A stretch of 5,705 bases of DNA from an uncultured Enorma sp. (GTDB taxonomy: Bacteria > Actinomycetota > Coriobacteriia > Coriobacteriales > Coriobacteriaceae), in the NCBI GenBank assembly GCA_905210055.1, contig CAJLVH010000125.1:1-5705 (forward strand), read 5' to 3'. Under the pieces are notes generated by a model that was not told the DNA's origin, made no database searches, and saw only the letters and a list, made by a program, of their open reading frames with translations. The position numbers were made by a program, and so were the translations under genes. Shown one piece after another: positions 5,352 to 5,705 of the stretch; position 1 is the stretch's first letter, and each line of letters starts with the position of its first letter.

Positions 5352-5485
5352 AAATAGTCCCGATACCCTACAGCGCACGGTTCAGCAAGCCGGTGCTTGG
5401 GCACGTGCCCTGCCGTTGCGTACAGGAAAACGAGGTGTATCTGGGTTCACGCGCAACCGTACCGACAACGCGTTCCCTCGCGCCG

Positions 5486-5705
5486 TCAACTCGCAAGCTC
5501 GATGGTGTACAGCGGCTTGTAGGTCGCGCCTTCGGAAGAAAGTTCGCTCTTGAAAAGGGCCATGCGCGTCGCTCGACCAGGTTCGGGAAACTCGAGCACC
5601 GGCAGCTCGCCCTGCGGCATGCGCGCGCGACGAGCAAGCGTGATATGCGGGCGAAACGCTTTGCGGTCGTAGGCGACCCCGCACGCATCGAGCGCGGCGC
5701 GCACA
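5486..5705 (-). CDS. thpR: RNA 2',3'-cyclic phosphodiesterase (ThpR / 2'-5' RNA ligase family), C-terminal part
   Basis: The last 73 or so codons of a gene run off the right edge of the window. The visible segment contains KAFRPHITLARRAR, which holds the H-x-T motif (HIT) of 2H phosphoesterases within the family's typical F-x-P-H-I-T-L-A-R context, and ends with strands of the usual family C terminus (KPLYTIELAS). Family members open 2',3'-cyclic phosphates on RNA ends and can ligate tRNA halves through 2'-5' bonds in vitro. The first HxT motif, needed for activity, should lie outside the window and cannot be checked. The GTG at 5704 is not the true start, since the family is about 180 residues long. 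The gene ends 255 bases before the HTH-aminotransferase start, which has its own promoter, so it is probably a separate unit. Confidence 0.82.
   Translation of the reverse strand, partial: VRAALDACGVAYDRKAFRPHITLARRARMPQGELPVLEFPEPGRATRMALFKSELSSEGATYKPLYTIELAS

Noticed and set aside
5411..5485. Intrinsic terminator after thpR
   Set aside because: On the minus strand GGTT...AACC pairs weakly and TCGTTTTCC lies further downstream, but the stem is only 4 bp and not adjacent to the U-run.
5320..5553. A 77-codon plus-strand open frame upstream of the fusion gene
   Set aside because: It overlaps the promoter repeats and the end of thpR antisense, has no ribosome binding site and no recognisable domain.

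Overview
The window is about 5.7 kb of high-GC DNA in which every convincing gene lies on the minus strand. Gene content suggests a high-GC Gram-positive, and I would guess an actinobacterium of the Coriobacteriia type. The reasons are a PTS sugar transporter with a family-4 phosphoglycosidase, strong GGAGG ribosome binding sites, and a helix-turn-helix domain fused to an AlaA aminotransferase. This is inference from gene content, not a taxonomic result.

Layout, read in the direction of transcription (right to left): (1) the C-terminal part of an RNA 2',3'-cyclic phosphodiesterase / 2'-5' RNA ligase-like protein (ThpR family), cut by the right edge; (2) a 255-base intergenic region (5231-5485) with a probable extended -10 promoter embedded in repeated GTTCAA motifs and a perfect 10-bp-arm inverted repeat; (3) a 530-residue protein with an N-terminal XRE-type DNA-binding domain, an Ala/Ser/Pro/Thr-rich linker and a complete AlaA-like aminotransferase; (4) 64 bases further on, a dCMP deaminase; (5) a 288-base intergenic region (2815-3102) crowded with palindromes; (6) a two-gene sugar operon: a GH4 6-phospho-glycosidase followed 24 bases later by a lactose/cellobiose-family PTS EIIC permease; (7) a strong hairpin after the permease.

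Functionally there are two units. The sugar operon imports and phosphorylates a disaccharide through EIIC and splits the 6-phospho-disaccharide inside the cell with the GH4 enzyme. The GH4 active-site signature is CDMP, the version found in 6-phospho-alpha-glucosidases (MalA/MalH/GlvA), while the permease is of the type normally paired with beta-glucosides, so the substrate is uncertain. EIIA and EIIB are not in the window. The other unit links alanine/pyruvate/glutamate metabolism (AlaA-like) with dUMP supply for thymidylate synthesis (dCMP deaminase).

The most interesting points are the HTH-aminotransferase fusion, which keeps a near-ideal Shine-Dalgarno and ATG exactly at the start of the aminotransferase domain; the operator-like array that brackets its promoter; the mismatch between the GH4 signature and the permease family; and the palindrome-dense control region of the sugar operon.
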